A stretch of 9,978 nt of DNA from Clostridiales bacterium (GCA_003510345.1 DOMW01000265.1:236-10213); one strand, 5' to 3'. Shown: positions 1 through 5,828, counted from the stretch's first letter. The notes: generated by a model from the sequence alone, not told the origin. Numbers and translations: made by a program.

Positions 1-300
1 GAAACGTTTGAGATAGCGCCGGAAGATTTCGGGCTTTCGCGGTGCGCCCTTTCGGATATCCGCACGGGTACGCCGGATGAAAACGCCGACACGATAAAAG
101 GCGTGCTTTCGGGAAAAATACACGGGCCCAGGCGAAACGCCATACTGCTGAACGCGGCCGGGGCGCTGATCGTGGGCGGAAAGGCGGAGGATTTCGCTGC
201 CGGGCTTCACCATGCGGGCGAGCTGATAGACAGCGGCGCCGCCATGAAAAAGCTGGGTGAGTTGCAGGAGATGTCGCATAGCTTCGGTAAAAGCGCGTGA
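1..300 (+). CDS. trpD: Anthranilate phosphoribosyltransferase, C-terminal part (5' end outside window)
   Basis: TrpD transfers a phosphoribosyl group from PRPP to anthranilate, the second committed step of tryptophan synthesis, in the cytoplasm. Only the last 99 residues are present, and the frame is open from base 1 to the TGA at 298-300. The visible part carries the family's C-terminal pattern: a run like HGPRRNAILLNAAGALIVGG, where the Asn-Ala-Ala segment is typical of the alpha/beta domain, then a helix ending in IDSGAAMKKLGEL, which matches the usual 'A...IdSGkA...L' ending. It is followed after 21 bases by trpC and then overlapping trpF, which supports the call. The N-terminal PRPP-binding glycine-rich loop lies outside the window and could not be checked. 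Confidence 0.93.
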   Translation, partial: ETFEIAPEDFGLSRCALSDIRTGTPDENADTIKGVLSGKIHGPRRNAILLNAAGALIVGGKAEDFAAGLHHAGELIDSGAAMKKLGELQEMSHSFGKSA

Positions 301-321
301 ACTGGGAGGAAGGATAGGACA

Positions 322-1032
322 ATGAGAGAACATAAATTCGCTGCCGCGATACGCGCGGAGAACAAACGTGGGTTTGCCGCCGTTATTCCGGATATTAAGT
401 GCGTGTCGCCTAAGGAAGGCGGTTTGCTGCGCGGCCGCGACCCGCTGCGCATTGCGGGGGAACTTGTGCGTTGCGGCGCGCCTGTGCTTTCCGTTGTCAC
501 GGAAAGTGACCGGTTTGGCGGCAGCCCGGAACTGCTGCGCGCCATTGCGGAACAGACCGGCGTGCCCGTGCTGCGGAAAGATTTTATTACAGACGAACGC
601 GGGCTTGTGGAAACGGCGGAGATGGGCGCTTCCGCTGTGCTGCTGATCTGCGCCATGCTGGAGGAAGAAACATTGGCCTCGCTGTATCATGGCGCGGTGC
701 GGCTGGGGCTGGAACCGCTTGTGGAGGCTTGCAATGCGGAGGAACTGGAGAGGGCAAAGCGGCTTCATGCGCGGATTATCGGCATAAACAACCGGGATAT
801 TGCCACACTGGAACTGGATGACGGCGGCCCCGCGCGCACGGCGTCACTCGCGAAAAATATGCCACCCGAAGCGCTGCTCATAAGCGAGAGCGGTATTGTA
901 TCGCGGGAGGACGCGCGGCTGGCGGCAACCTCTGGCGCGCACGCGGTGTTGGTAGGAACGGCGCTTTTGCAGGCGAACGACCTTGCGGGGGTGTACGAAT
1001 CACTTCGGGTAAAAAGGGGAGGGGATACATGA
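322..1032 (+). CDS. trpC: Indole-3-glycerol-phosphate synthase
   Basis: This enzyme closes the indole ring: carboxyphenylamino-deoxyribulose phosphate to indole-3-glycerol phosphate plus CO2 and water. The 236-residue TIM barrel shows the family motifs in order: PDIKCVSP near residue 24-31 (catalytic Lys, normally EIK..SPS), RKDFI near residue 75 (second catalytic Lys), VEACNAEEL (catalytic Glu after strand 5), GINNRD (substrate-binding Asn-Asn-Arg) and SESGI near the C-terminus. It is shorter than the common 250-270 residues because the helical N-terminal extension before the barrel is trimmed. The start is ATG at 322, behind a purine-rich stretch (GGAGGAAGGATAGGA). The stop overlaps the trpF start as ATGA, a usual sign of translational coupling. 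Confidence 0.95.
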   Translation: MREHKFAAAIRAENKRGFAAVIPDIKCVSPKEGGLLRGRDPLRIAGELVRCGAPVLSVVTESDRFGGSPELLRAIAEQTGVPVLRKDFITDERGLVETAEMGASAVLLICAMLEEETLASLYHGAVRLGLEPLVEACNAEELERAKRLHARIIGINNRDIATLELDDGGPARTASLAKNMPPEALLISESGIVSREDARLAATSGAHAVLVGTALLQANDLAGVYESLRVKRGGDT

Positions 1033-1676
1033 GGCCAACGATAAAAATCTGCGGGCTGACGCGTGCGGAGGATGTGCGCATGTGCCTGCGGTACGGCGCT
1101 GATATTCTGGGGTTTGTGACCGAATACCCCCGCCCCGTTCCGTGGAATCTGGACGCGCGCGCGGCAAAGGGGCTTATCGGAGAGGTTTGCGGGCGGGCCA
1201 AAACGTGTATTGTTACAGGGGGGGTGCCGGATAAAATACTGGATATTGCCCGCGAAACAACGCCGGACTATGTGCAGCTTCATTATAATGAAACGCCCGA
1301 AGAGGCCGCGTTGGTTGCGCAGGAGCTTGCCGGACGCGGCATAAAGGTAATTAAGGCGCTTGCCCCAAGTGCGCCCGATTTGATAGAAGCGGCGCGGGAA
1401 TTTGAAGCGGCGGGTATATACGCCCTGCTGCTCGACCCCCGCGAGACGAAAAACGCGGCGCGTGGCGGCGAGATCGACCTTGCCGCGTGGCAGGCGCTAA
1501 GAGATGCCGTGTGCTGCCCGGTGATACTCGCGGGTGGACTGGCTCCGGGGAACATAGTGGAGGCGCTTCGTCGGACGGGCGCGAGAATTGTTGACTTGAT
1601 GAGCGGTGTGGAATCATCCCCCGGATACAAAGACGAAGATAAGGTGGCGGCTTTATTTCGGGTTTTCGCGGAATGA
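1029..1676 (+). CDS. trpF: Phosphoribosylanthranilate isomerase
   Basis: TrpF performs the Amadori rearrangement of N-(5-phosphoribosyl)anthranilate, the step between TrpD and TrpC. The 215-residue protein has KICGLT at residues 6-11 with the catalytic Cys, LLLDP with the catalytic Asp around residue 136, LAGGL.PGN.VEA for phosphate binding, and DLMSGVESSPGYKD at the C-terminus, all hallmarks of the family. One visible departure is VQLHYNET where most members read VQLHG.E. The ATG at 1029 follows a strong GGGGAGGGG ribosome site and overlaps the trpC stop. No trpB or trpA follows; the next genes are tRNAs, so the operon either ends here or its last genes lie elsewhere in this genome. Confidence 0.95.
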   Translation: MRPTIKICGLTRAEDVRMCLRYGADILGFVTEYPRPVPWNLDARAAKGLIGEVCGRAKTCIVTGGVPDKILDIARETTPDYVQLHYNETPEEAALVAQELAGRGIKVIKALAPSAPDLIEAAREFEAAGIYALLLDPRETKNAARGGEIDLAAWQALRDAVCCPVILAGGLAPGNIVEALRRTGARIVDLMSGVESSPGYKDEDKVAALFRVFAE

Positions 1677-1677
1677 C

Positions 1678-1694
1678 GGGCGCTTCGGGCACCC
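1678..1694 (+). terminator. Weak hairpin just after trpF
   Basis: GGGCGC pairs with GCACCC across a TTCGG loop, with one internal mismatch, starting 1 base after the trpF stop. The following bases are TGAATATTTTC, only moderately T-rich. It may be an inefficient intrinsic terminator of the trp operon; the evidence is modest. Confidence 0.35.
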
Positions 1695-1717
1695 TGAATA
1701 TTTTCAAATTGAACTTA

Positions 1718-1746
1718 TTGACGTGCGCAATAAAATAGGATAGAAT
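1718..1746 (+). promoter_or_regulatory. Sigma-A type promoter for the tRNA cluster
   Basis: TTGACG at 1718-1723 and TAGAAT at 1741-1746 are separated by exactly 17 bases and each matches the consensus at five of six positions. The spacer and flanks are AT-rich. A start near 1753 would lie about 18 bases before tRNA-His, so this is the likely promoter for tRNA-His and tRNA-Gln, and perhaps tRNA-Lys by readthrough. Confidence 0.75.
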
Positions 1747-1770
1747 AGGACGGTATGAAAACCAGCGCAT

Positions 1771-1848
1771 GGTGGGTGTAGCTCAGTTGGTTAGAGCGCC
1801 AGGTTGTGGCCCTGGAGGTCGTGGGTTCGACTCCCATCACTCACCCCA
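1771..1848 (+). tRNA. tRNA-His (anticodon GTG)
   Basis: A complete cloverleaf is visible. The acceptor GTGGGTG (1772-1778) pairs with CACTCAC (1838-1844), with one G-T pair. The anticodon stem is CCAGG/CCTGG around the loop TTGTGGC, giving anticodon GTG (His). The T arm is GTGGG, TTCGACT, CCCAT. A G lies at position -1 (1771) opposite a discriminator C (1845), the identity element specific to tRNA-His. The CCA end is encoded at 1846-1848. Confidence 0.97.
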
Positions 1849-1857
1849 TTTGTAGAT

Positions 1858-1931
1858 AGGCTCGTGGTGTAATGGTAACACACAAGACTTTGACTCTTGC
1901 GTTTCTGGTTCGAGCCCAGGCGAGCCTGCCA
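1858..1931 (+). tRNA. tRNA-Gln (anticodon TTG)
   Basis: The acceptor AGGCTCG (1858-1864) pairs fully with CGAGCCT (1921-1927). The anticodon stem CAAGA/TCTTG encloses CTTTGAC, giving anticodon TTG (Gln). The T arm is TCTGG, TTCGAGC, CCAGG. The discriminator is G (1928) and CCA is encoded at 1929-1931. It begins 9 bases after tRNA-His, so the two are almost certainly cotranscribed. Confidence 0.97.
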
Positions 1932-1954
1932 CATAAAAAAGTACTATAAATAGC

Positions 1955-1983
1955 TGTACAAGCAATAAAAGTTATGGTAAAAT
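1955..1983 (+). promoter_or_regulatory. Possible promoter for tRNA-Lys
   Basis: TGTACA at 1955-1960 (four of six positions) and TAAAAT at 1978-1983 (five of six) are 17 bases apart, and the -10 box is preceded by TGG, an extended -10 element. A start near 1990 would sit about 12 bases before tRNA-Lys. The 70-base gap after tRNA-Gln also suggests separate transcription. Confidence 0.5.
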
Positions 1984-2001
1984 AATTCACGTTGCGAATA
2001 G

Positions 2002-2077
2002 GACCCGCTAGCTCAGTTGGTAGAGCATTTGACTTTTAATCAAAGGGTCCGGCGTTCGAATCGCCGGCGGGTCACCA
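2002..2077 (+). tRNA. tRNA-Lys (anticodon TTT); integration target of the mobile element
   Basis: The acceptor GACCCGC (2002-2008) pairs fully with GCGGGTC (2067-2073). The anticodon stem TTTGA/TCAAA encloses CTTTTAA, giving anticodon TTT (Lys). The T arm contains the standard TTCGAAT loop. The discriminator is A (2074) and CCA is encoded at 2075-2077. The gene is intact, yet its 3' half is overlapped on the other strand by the end of a serine recombinase gene, which marks it as the attachment site of the element to its right. Confidence 0.97.
2040..2077. other. Presumed attachment-site region (one junction of the mobile element)
   Basis: The 3' half of tRNA-Lys doubles as the last 11 sense codons and stop of the element's recombinase. 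This overlap is what is expected where an element integrated at a tRNA gene and carries a copy of the tRNA end that keeps the tRNA whole. The exact crossover base cannot be read here because no second copy of the tRNA 3' end appears anywhere in the window. Confidence 0.55.
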
Positions 2078-3617
2078 TATCCCCTAGTTGTCGAACACTT
2101 TCCCCGGTGCTCGGCAATTTTTTTGTTTCCGGTGAATCCCCATTGCCAATACTGATTGCCCCGGCATCTTCCAGCATACCAATATAAGAAACCTGTTTGC
2201 TGTCTTTGATGTTGTAATAGATAATGATTTGATCATCATACAGATAGATTGCATTCACAAAAGAATCAATGATCTTTCTGCGGTATTCCGCATCCATGAG
2301 GTCGCCCCCAACGAACGATTTCAGCCATATCATTACATCGTCGCTTGTAAGCCGTATATTGGTGGCTATTTTAAGCTTTGCAAGGTCGGTTGATAAATCG
2401 TTCTCCTGCGCTTCCAATTCCTCGATACGTGCATTAATACGCTTTTGCGCCGACTTGGGCGTATCGAGCAGCGTATCAACGCATTTATCAATCTCGCGGT
2501 TTACGCGATTAATCTGCTTTTCCAACTCATTTATACGGAAATGACCAAATTCATTCGCATACTGCTTTGCGACGCTTTCAGCTATGTACTTCATTCTGTG
2601 GGGCGTTAGAACAGCTTCAACGGCCTGTTCGGCGATATACCATTCCAAGAAATCTTTCTTTTCGATTGCCTTATTGCAGTTCTTATACCGCTTACGTCTG
2701 GAACAGGAATAGTAATTGTGCATCTCCCCGGTAGAACTGTAGCCACTTTCTGCGGTCATGTGCGCGCCACAATAAGCACAGAACAGCTTTCCTGTCAGGT
2801 GATATATGGGTTTGCCGGATCCTTTTCTGCGGCCTTTGGCGGCGTGCTTGGATGCCTTTGCGCGCTGTTGTACTCGCTCGAACAACTCTCTAGATATAAG
2901 GGGAGGAACGGAATTCTCGTTTACAATGTCGGTATACCGCCATATTCCAATATACTTTTCATTTTGTAATACGCGCTTGAAGGAATCTTTATTGAATGGC
3001 TTGCCTTGTTTAGTGGTATATCCCTTTGCATTGAGCGTATCGATGAGTTCTACGATTGAAGTTCCGGTAGCGTATTCCTCGAAGACATACCTCACAATAT
3101 GAGCCTTATTTTCGTCTATGACAACCTTTTTATCGACATGCTTATACCCCAGCGGAGCGGGGGAGCCAGTAGAGTTCCCTTTCAGCGCGCTTTCCCGCAT
3201 TCCCCGTGTAACCTTCTGCGAGAGGTCGTGCGAATAGTATTCCGCTGATGCTTCAAGCACGGCTTCAAGAATAATGCTTTCGGGGTTGTCGCCGATCGCC
3301 TCGGTCGCCGAAAGCACCTTCACGCCGCATTGTTTAAGTTTATGCTTATAAAACGCGCTGTCATAGCGGTTGCGCGCGAAGCGGTCGAGTTTATACACTA
3401 TGACAAATTCGAACTGACCCTTTTTTGCGTCCTCGATCATGCGGAGAAACTCCGGGCGATCGTCGCTTCGCCCGGACAAGGCGCGGTCGATGTATTCGCA
3501 CACGACGGTGTAGCCGTTTTGCTCGGCGTATTTGTAGCATTCCCGGAGCTGCCCTTCGATGCTCTGCTCGTTTTGAGCCGAGCTGCTATAGCGGGCGTAG
3601 ATTACTACTGGGTTCAT
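2040..3617 (-). CDS. Large serine recombinase (site-specific integrase)
   Basis: This 525-residue serine integrase would cut and rejoin att sites to insert and excise the element. The N-terminal resolvase domain (about 1-150) starts with IYARYSS, giving the catalytic Ser at residue 11 after Arg9, and contains the conserved KLDRFAR (76-82). A recombinase domain follows (about 155-265), ending in NEKYIGIWRY-like sequence. The zinc ribbon has Cys280, Cys283, Cys305 and Cys314. A charged coiled coil spans about 362-415, as expected for attP/attB synapsis control. The ATG at 3617 has AGGAG eight bases upstream, and the gene begins 15 bases after the repressor stop, so the two form an operon. Residues 515-525 (VTRRRFERRTL) and the TGA are antisense to tRNA-Lys, so the tail may differ before and after integration. 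Confidence 0.93.
   Translation of the reverse strand: MNPVVIYARYSSSAQNEQSIEGQLRECYKYAEQNGYTVVCEYIDRALSGRSDDRPEFLRMIEDAKKGQFEFVIVYKLDRFARNRYDSAFYKHKLKQCGVKVLSATEAIGDNPESIILEAVLEASAEYYSHDLSQKVTRGMRESALKGNSTGSPAPLGYKHVDKKVVIDENKAHIVRYVFEEYATGTSIVELIDTLNAKGYTTKQGKPFNKDSFKRVLQNEKYIGIWRYTDIVNENSVPPLISRELFERVQQRAKASKHAAKGRRKGSGKPIYHLTGKLFCAYCGAHMTAESGYSSTGEMHNYYSCSRRKRYKNCNKAIEKKDFLEWYIAEQAVEAVLTPHRMKYIAESVAKQYANEFGHFRINELEKQINRVNREIDKCVDTLLDTPKSAQKRINARIEELEAQENDLSTDLAKLKIATNIRLTSDDVMIWLKSFVGGDLMDAEYRRKIIDSFVNAIYLYDDQIIIYYNIKDSKQVSYIGMLEDAGAISIGNGDSPETKKLPSTGESVRQLGDMVTRRRFERRTL
2088..2124 (+). terminator. Intrinsic terminator of tRNA-Lys, inside the recombinase reading frame
   Basis: TTGTCGA (2088-2094) pairs with TCGGCAA (2111-2117) with one G-T pair, and CAC/GTG continues the stem inwards after one mismatch. 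Seven T follow at 2118-2124. It begins 10 bases after the tRNA CCA end. The same bases encode residues about 499-511 of the recombinase on the minus strand. Confidence 0.8.
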
Positions 3618-3632
3618 TTTTTGGTACTCCTA

Positions 3633-4295
3633 TCAAGAATTATTATTACCAGGTCTTGGTTTTTTAATGTATCTATAAAAATCTTCTTCAGCATTTTTAT
3701 TCTTTAATAATTCTAAAAACTCTCTTCTCTTGTCTAAGCGATCAAGATAGTTTAGATTAGGGTATTCTTTTTGTGTAACTGGATACTCATTGTACATATC
3801 TAATAATTGTGCTTTAACTACCTCATATGTTTCTTTTGATATACAATAGCTTTCCAAATCAAGAATATTGTTTTTCATTAAGGCAATCATGCTACAGAGA
3901 GTGGCATTATACTCGTAGTTGCAATTATTGCCATAGATTGTAAAACGAGTGTACCATCTTTCGGTTTCCGTTTCTATATCTTGGGGCAGTTGATCATGAA
4001 CCTCTAACTCAACTTCAATCTCATTTATCTCAAATAATCGGTATAGAAAACTTACCACATCGCTAATAGTTGTAAACGTGTAAGTTGACTTAGACAATCC
4101 GCATAGCCAGTCAAGCGATACATTACATTTTTGTGCGATATTAATTAACACATCGGCAGTGGGTGAATTCCGATTGTTTTCATATCCCGACAATGATGGA
4201 CGTGGAATGCCTAAGTAATCAGCGAATTCCTTTTGAGAGAAATTCATTCCTTTTCTAATCTGCTGTAGCTTTGTTCCTAATTCAGTTTCAGGCAC
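3633..4295 (-). CDS. XRE/Cro-CI family transcriptional regulator (likely element repressor)
   Basis: Residues about 5-60 form a classic HTH_3 domain: LGTKLQQIRKGMNFSQKEFA, then DYLGIPRPSLSGYENNRNSP as turn and recognition helix, then a LINIAQKCNVSLDWLCGL ending. The remaining 160 residues are acidic and helical, without a family I recognise. I start it at the GTG at 4295 because GAGGTG (4303-4308) lies seven bases upstream; an in-frame GTG at 4310 would be upstream of that site and lacks one. It heads an operon with the recombinase and faces the excisionase-like gene across 191 bases containing a strong promoter with palindromes, the arrangement of a phage or ICE lysogeny switch. The gene is clearly AT-richer than the trp and surface-protein genes, which suggests transfer. 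Repression of the divergent promoter is inference. Confidence 0.88.
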   Translation of the reverse strand: MPETELGTKLQQIRKGMNFSQKEFADYLGIPRPSLSGYENNRNSPTADVLINIAQKCNVSLDWLCGLSKSTYTFTTISDVVSFLYRLFEINEIEVELEVHDQLPQDIETETERWYTRFTIYGNNCNYEYNATLCSMIALMKNNILDLESYCISKETYEVVKAQLLDMYNEYPVTQKEYPNLNYLDRLDKRREFLELLKNKNAEEDFYRYIKKPRPGNNNS

Positions 4296-4416
4296 CGAAC
4301 AACACCTCACAAAGTAATTATTTTACACTATATTATATTTTGTCATTATAACACATACTATGTCTAGCATAAACATATTGCAACAATTTAGAATTTTAAT
4401 TTATTTGCATTGAAAG

Positions 4417-4445
4417 TTGACATTTTGTACAAATGATGCTATATT
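4417..4445 (+). promoter_or_regulatory. Near-consensus promoter of the excisionase operon
   Basis: A perfect TTGACA (4417-4422) is followed after 17 bases by TATATT (4440-4445, five of six positions). It points at the excisionase-like gene 42 bases downstream. It is one of the best promoters in the window, and two palindromes overlap it, so it is probably held off by the adjacent repressor. Confidence 0.85.
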
Positions 4446-4454
4446 ATGTACATA
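4424..4454. promoter_or_regulatory. Twin palindromic operators over the excisionase promoter
   Basis: TTTGTACAAA (4424-4433) and TATGTACATA (4445-4454) are each perfect 10-base palindromes sharing the core TGTACA. Their centres are 21 bases apart, two helical turns, so dimers would sit on the same DNA face. The first lies in the -10/-35 spacer, the second just after the -10 box. They are the likely binding sites of the divergent XRE regulator. A looser relative, TATG-TCTAG-CATA, lies at about 4361-4373 on the repressor side. Confidence 0.7.
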
Positions 4455-4486
4455 GTCAATATTCAATCAGATACGAGGTAAAAAAA

Positions 4487-4690
4487 ATGTTAAATAAGAC
4501 ATTTATCGATGCTCATCAATTGGCTGAATTAGTGGGCTTTTCAACCGGGTCTGCGTATAAAGTTATTCGCCAGCTGAATCGCGAGTTGGCAGACTTGGGA
4601 TTTATAACTATACCGGGCAAGGTACCCAAAAAATATTTTAAAAAGCGATGGTATGATTTCACATCCGATGGGAGCGATTTTGAGGTGTGA
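4487..4690 (+). CDS. Excisionase-like small DNA-binding protein (ICEBs1 Xis type)
   Basis: The 67-residue protein begins MLNKTFIDAHQLAELVGFST and continues with SAYKVIRQLNRELADLGF, a winged-helix/MerR-like DNA-binding fold seen in small excisionases of Gram-positive integrative elements. A basic strand (GKVPKKYFKKRWYDF) follows, which would form the wing. Such proteins bend DNA near att sites and steer the recombinase towards excision. An in-frame ATG 54 bases upstream would add 18 residues, but it lies inside the promoter; the ATG at 4487 has GAGG upstream at the right distance, so I use that. The next gene starts after only 2 bases. Its position divergent from repressor plus integrase fits the role; the function is from family resemblance. 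Confidence 0.78.
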   Translation: MLNKTFIDAHQLAELVGFSTGSAYKVIRQLNRELADLGFITIPGKVPKKYFKKRWYDFTSDGSDFEV

Positions 4691-4692
4691 CG

Positions 4693-4917
4693 ATGAGAAA
4701 TGACAAATATATTCAAATCGGCATCACAGCCCTTCGTAATGAGGATGGCAGCTTTCAGCCCTCTGTTCCTCTTTATATCCGCGCTCCTGCCGATGAAGTC
4801 GATCTGCCAACTGGATTTACACACGGTGAAAAAAATATGTTGTCGGAATCCAGCGGCATTTTTTTAGATTTATATCGGCAATACGTCGAAGCTGGAGGTC
4901 GAAAGACCGGGGATTAA
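4693..4917 (+). CDS. Small conserved-type protein of unknown function
   Basis: This gene encodes 74 residues starting MRNDKYIQIGITALRNEDGS. The sequence has an N-terminal beta-rich half (IQIGITALR, SVPLYIRAP) and a helical C-terminal half (EKNMLSESSGIFLDLYRQYVE). I recognise it only as a type often seen next to excisionase-like genes in Firmicutes elements; I cannot name a function. The ATG at 4693 is preferred over the upstream GTG at 4687 because GAGG (4682-4685) sits seven bases before the ATG. It begins 2 bases after the excisionase stop, so both are on one transcript and probably translationally coupled. Confidence 0.75.
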   Translation: MRNDKYIQIGITALRNEDGSFQPSVPLYIRAPADEVDLPTGFTHGEKNMLSESSGIFLDLYRQYVEAGGRKTGD

Positions 4918-4930
4918 TTTTTGAATATAT

Positions 4931-4943
4931 AGCCCTCCGGGCT
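4931..4943 (+). terminator. Short GC hairpin after the excisionase pair
   Basis: AGCCC pairs with GGGCT across a TCC loop, followed by TTATAAAAATTT. The stem is only five base pairs and the T-run is broken, so at best it is a weak terminator or a pause site before the structured leader of the next gene pair. Confidence 0.35.
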
Positions 4944-4955
4944 TTATAAAAATTT

Positions 4956-5107
4956 CACGATCGTGTTCTTGGACTGATACATGCCATGACCCGCACAAGC
5001 GGCGAGCGTGCGTAATACGGGTGGCCGCCGCGCAGGGTAGGCAGCTAGGAAAGTCTGGGAGGGGCACGACATTTGAGGAACAAAAAATTAAAACGAGAGG
5101 ATTTAAT
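4956..5107 (+). other. Non-coding structured stretch before the next gene pair
   Basis: No convincing gene lies in these 150 bases. They open with a perfect 10-base palindrome CACGATCGTG (4956-4965). Further in, ACCCG...CGGGT and GCAC...GTGC form one stem, and the loop's GCGGC can pair with GCCGC just downstream, an H-type pseudoknot pattern. A purine-rich block with GGGAGGGG follows. It may be a structured 5' leader, an operator or a replication/transfer site; sequence alone does not decide. Confidence 0.35.
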
Positions 5108-5359
5108 ATGAATATTTCAATGGATACGCTGTATCTTGAGGTAGACTCTTTTCTACAGAGATTGGCATCGTATATTGCAGTGCTCACGGTTTTGAGTGTC
5201 GCTGGAGAAACGGACGCAGACGACATAACGAGTCAGTTCGCCGCGTCTGCTGGCTTCCTCGCTGCGGAAATGGAACGCGATTATGAGCAGCTCGAGAAAC
5301 AGGTTAGTATTTCCGCACGAATAAACAAACAATTTACGGAGAAAAGCGATGAAGGTTGA
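5108..5359 (+). CDS. Small helical protein of unknown function
   Basis: The 83-residue product starts MNISMDTLYLEVDSFLQRLA and is predicted by eye to be mostly helical. It has a hydrophobic segment (YIAVLTVLSVAG) and a charged, Glu-rich C-terminal half (AAEMERDYEQLEKQV). I do not recognise a family. The ATG at 5108 has GAGAGG seven bases upstream; the reading frame stays open further upstream but has no ribosome site there. Its last 11 bases overlap the next gene's start, so the two are a coupled pair. Located downstream of the excisionase operon, it probably belongs to the element. Confidence 0.65.
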   Translation: MNISMDTLYLEVDSFLQRLASYIAVLTVLSVAGETDADDITSQFAASAGFLAAEMERDYEQLEKQVSISARINKQFTEKSDEG

Positions 5360-5570
5360 AACCCAAAAATCACCGGGAGGAAAAGTACGCGCCATTTTGT
5401 CGATTCTGGAGTTCGATGCGGCTAGTTTATCTTCTGCGCTCGGAATTAAAACCGCTTCGGCTAACCGCATTCTCAGTCCAAACGGAACGATTTATGCAAG
5501 CGAGCTTATGCTGGTTTTGTGTTTCATTAGTAATCATTTTCCAAATCTTATTTTCGGTTTGTCCAAATAA
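5349..5570 (+). CDS. Small helix-turn-helix-like protein
   Basis: The 73-residue product includes ILEFDAASLSSALGIKTAS followed by ANRILSPNG, which reads like an XRE-type helix-turn-helix (short helix, 'LSSALGI' turn, recognition helix) with a hydrophobic tail (LMLVLCFISNHFPNLIF). It is probably a small DNA-binding regulator, but the match is short. The ATG at 5349 has GGAG eight bases upstream and overlaps the preceding gene by 11 bases. Its stop is followed within 4 bases by a nested hairpin. The GC content is intermediate between the AT-rich repressor and the GC-rich flanks. Confidence 0.6.
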   Translation: MKVETQKSPGGKVRAILSILEFDAASLSSALGIKTASANRILSPNGTIYASELMLVLCFISNHFPNLIFGLSK

Positions 5571-5573
5571 TCG

Positions 5574-5638
5574 GTTTTGCCCTTACCGCTCTGCGGACAG
5601 GCAAAACGCAAGGTATGAGCCGCTTTGCGGCGGCTCAT
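5574..5638. other. Two adjacent hairpins after the helix-turn-helix-like gene
   Basis: GTTTTGCC (5574-5581) pairs perfectly with GGCAAAAC (5600-5607) and encloses a second stem CCGC/GCGG (5586-5596, TCT loop). Eight bases on, ATGAGCCGC (5615-5623) pairs perfectly with GCGGCTCAT (5630-5638). Neither is followed by a clean T-run on the + strand. On the minus strand the second hairpin is followed by ACCTTGCGTTTT and could end the RNA described at 5649-5802. Both ends of the spacer could therefore use these structures for termination. Confidence 0.5.
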
Positions 5639-5648
5639 GGGATTTGAT

Positions 5649-5802
5649 TGTTGTTGTGGGCTTAATAATTTTACCATAAGCACACCACGCGTCAATAGCC
5701 TTTCGCGGCATATCCTCGCCCGGTGGGGCTGGGCTGTGGTATTCCACGGTGCTATTGACACGCGGCGTACTTATGAGGGCTTGCTCGCAAGCCCCAACAA
5801 CA
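5649..5802 (-). ncRNA. Candidate long-hairpin structured RNA (novel or unrecognised)
   Basis: On the minus strand, TGTTGTTGGGGCTT (5802-5789) pairs with AAGCCCACAACAACA (5663-5649) with one bulged base. After an internal bubble (13 and 11 bases), a 25-base arm at 5775-5751 pairs with 5699-5675. Four positions in this inner stem are not Watson-Crick, and all four are G:U on the minus strand but A:C on the + strand, so the minus strand is the likely transcript. The tip (5700-5750) holds two small hairpins (GTGG/CCAC and GCCC/GGGC). The 5' side of the bubble can instead form a perfect 7-bp hairpin, GGGCTTG/CAAGCCC. Closing stem, asymmetric central bubble and long terminal stem recall 6S RNA in outline, but I see no sequence match. 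A small inverted-repeat element is the main alternative; no target-site duplication is seen. Confidence 0.55.
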
Positions 5803-5828
5803 GGGGGGCGGCGGGAGCGGCAATGTGG

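Noticed and set aside
4433..4486. An upstream in-frame ATG that would lengthen the excisionase-like protein by 18 residues
   Set aside because: It lies within the promoter and operator, upstream of the likely transcription start, and lacks a ribosome site.
5046..5071. A stretch reading CTAGGAAAGTCTGGG, similar to the conserved 5' block of RNase P RNA (GAGGAAAGTCCGGGC)
   Set aside because: An RNase P RNA needs about 350 bases with a matching distal P4 strand; here a coding gene with its own ribosome site begins within 40 bases and no partner strand is visible.
5649..5802. Reading the inverted repeat as a small transposon-like element (MITE)
   Set aside because: No direct target-site duplication flanks it, and the G:U-only deviations on one strand fit an RNA better. 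Kept only as an alternative.
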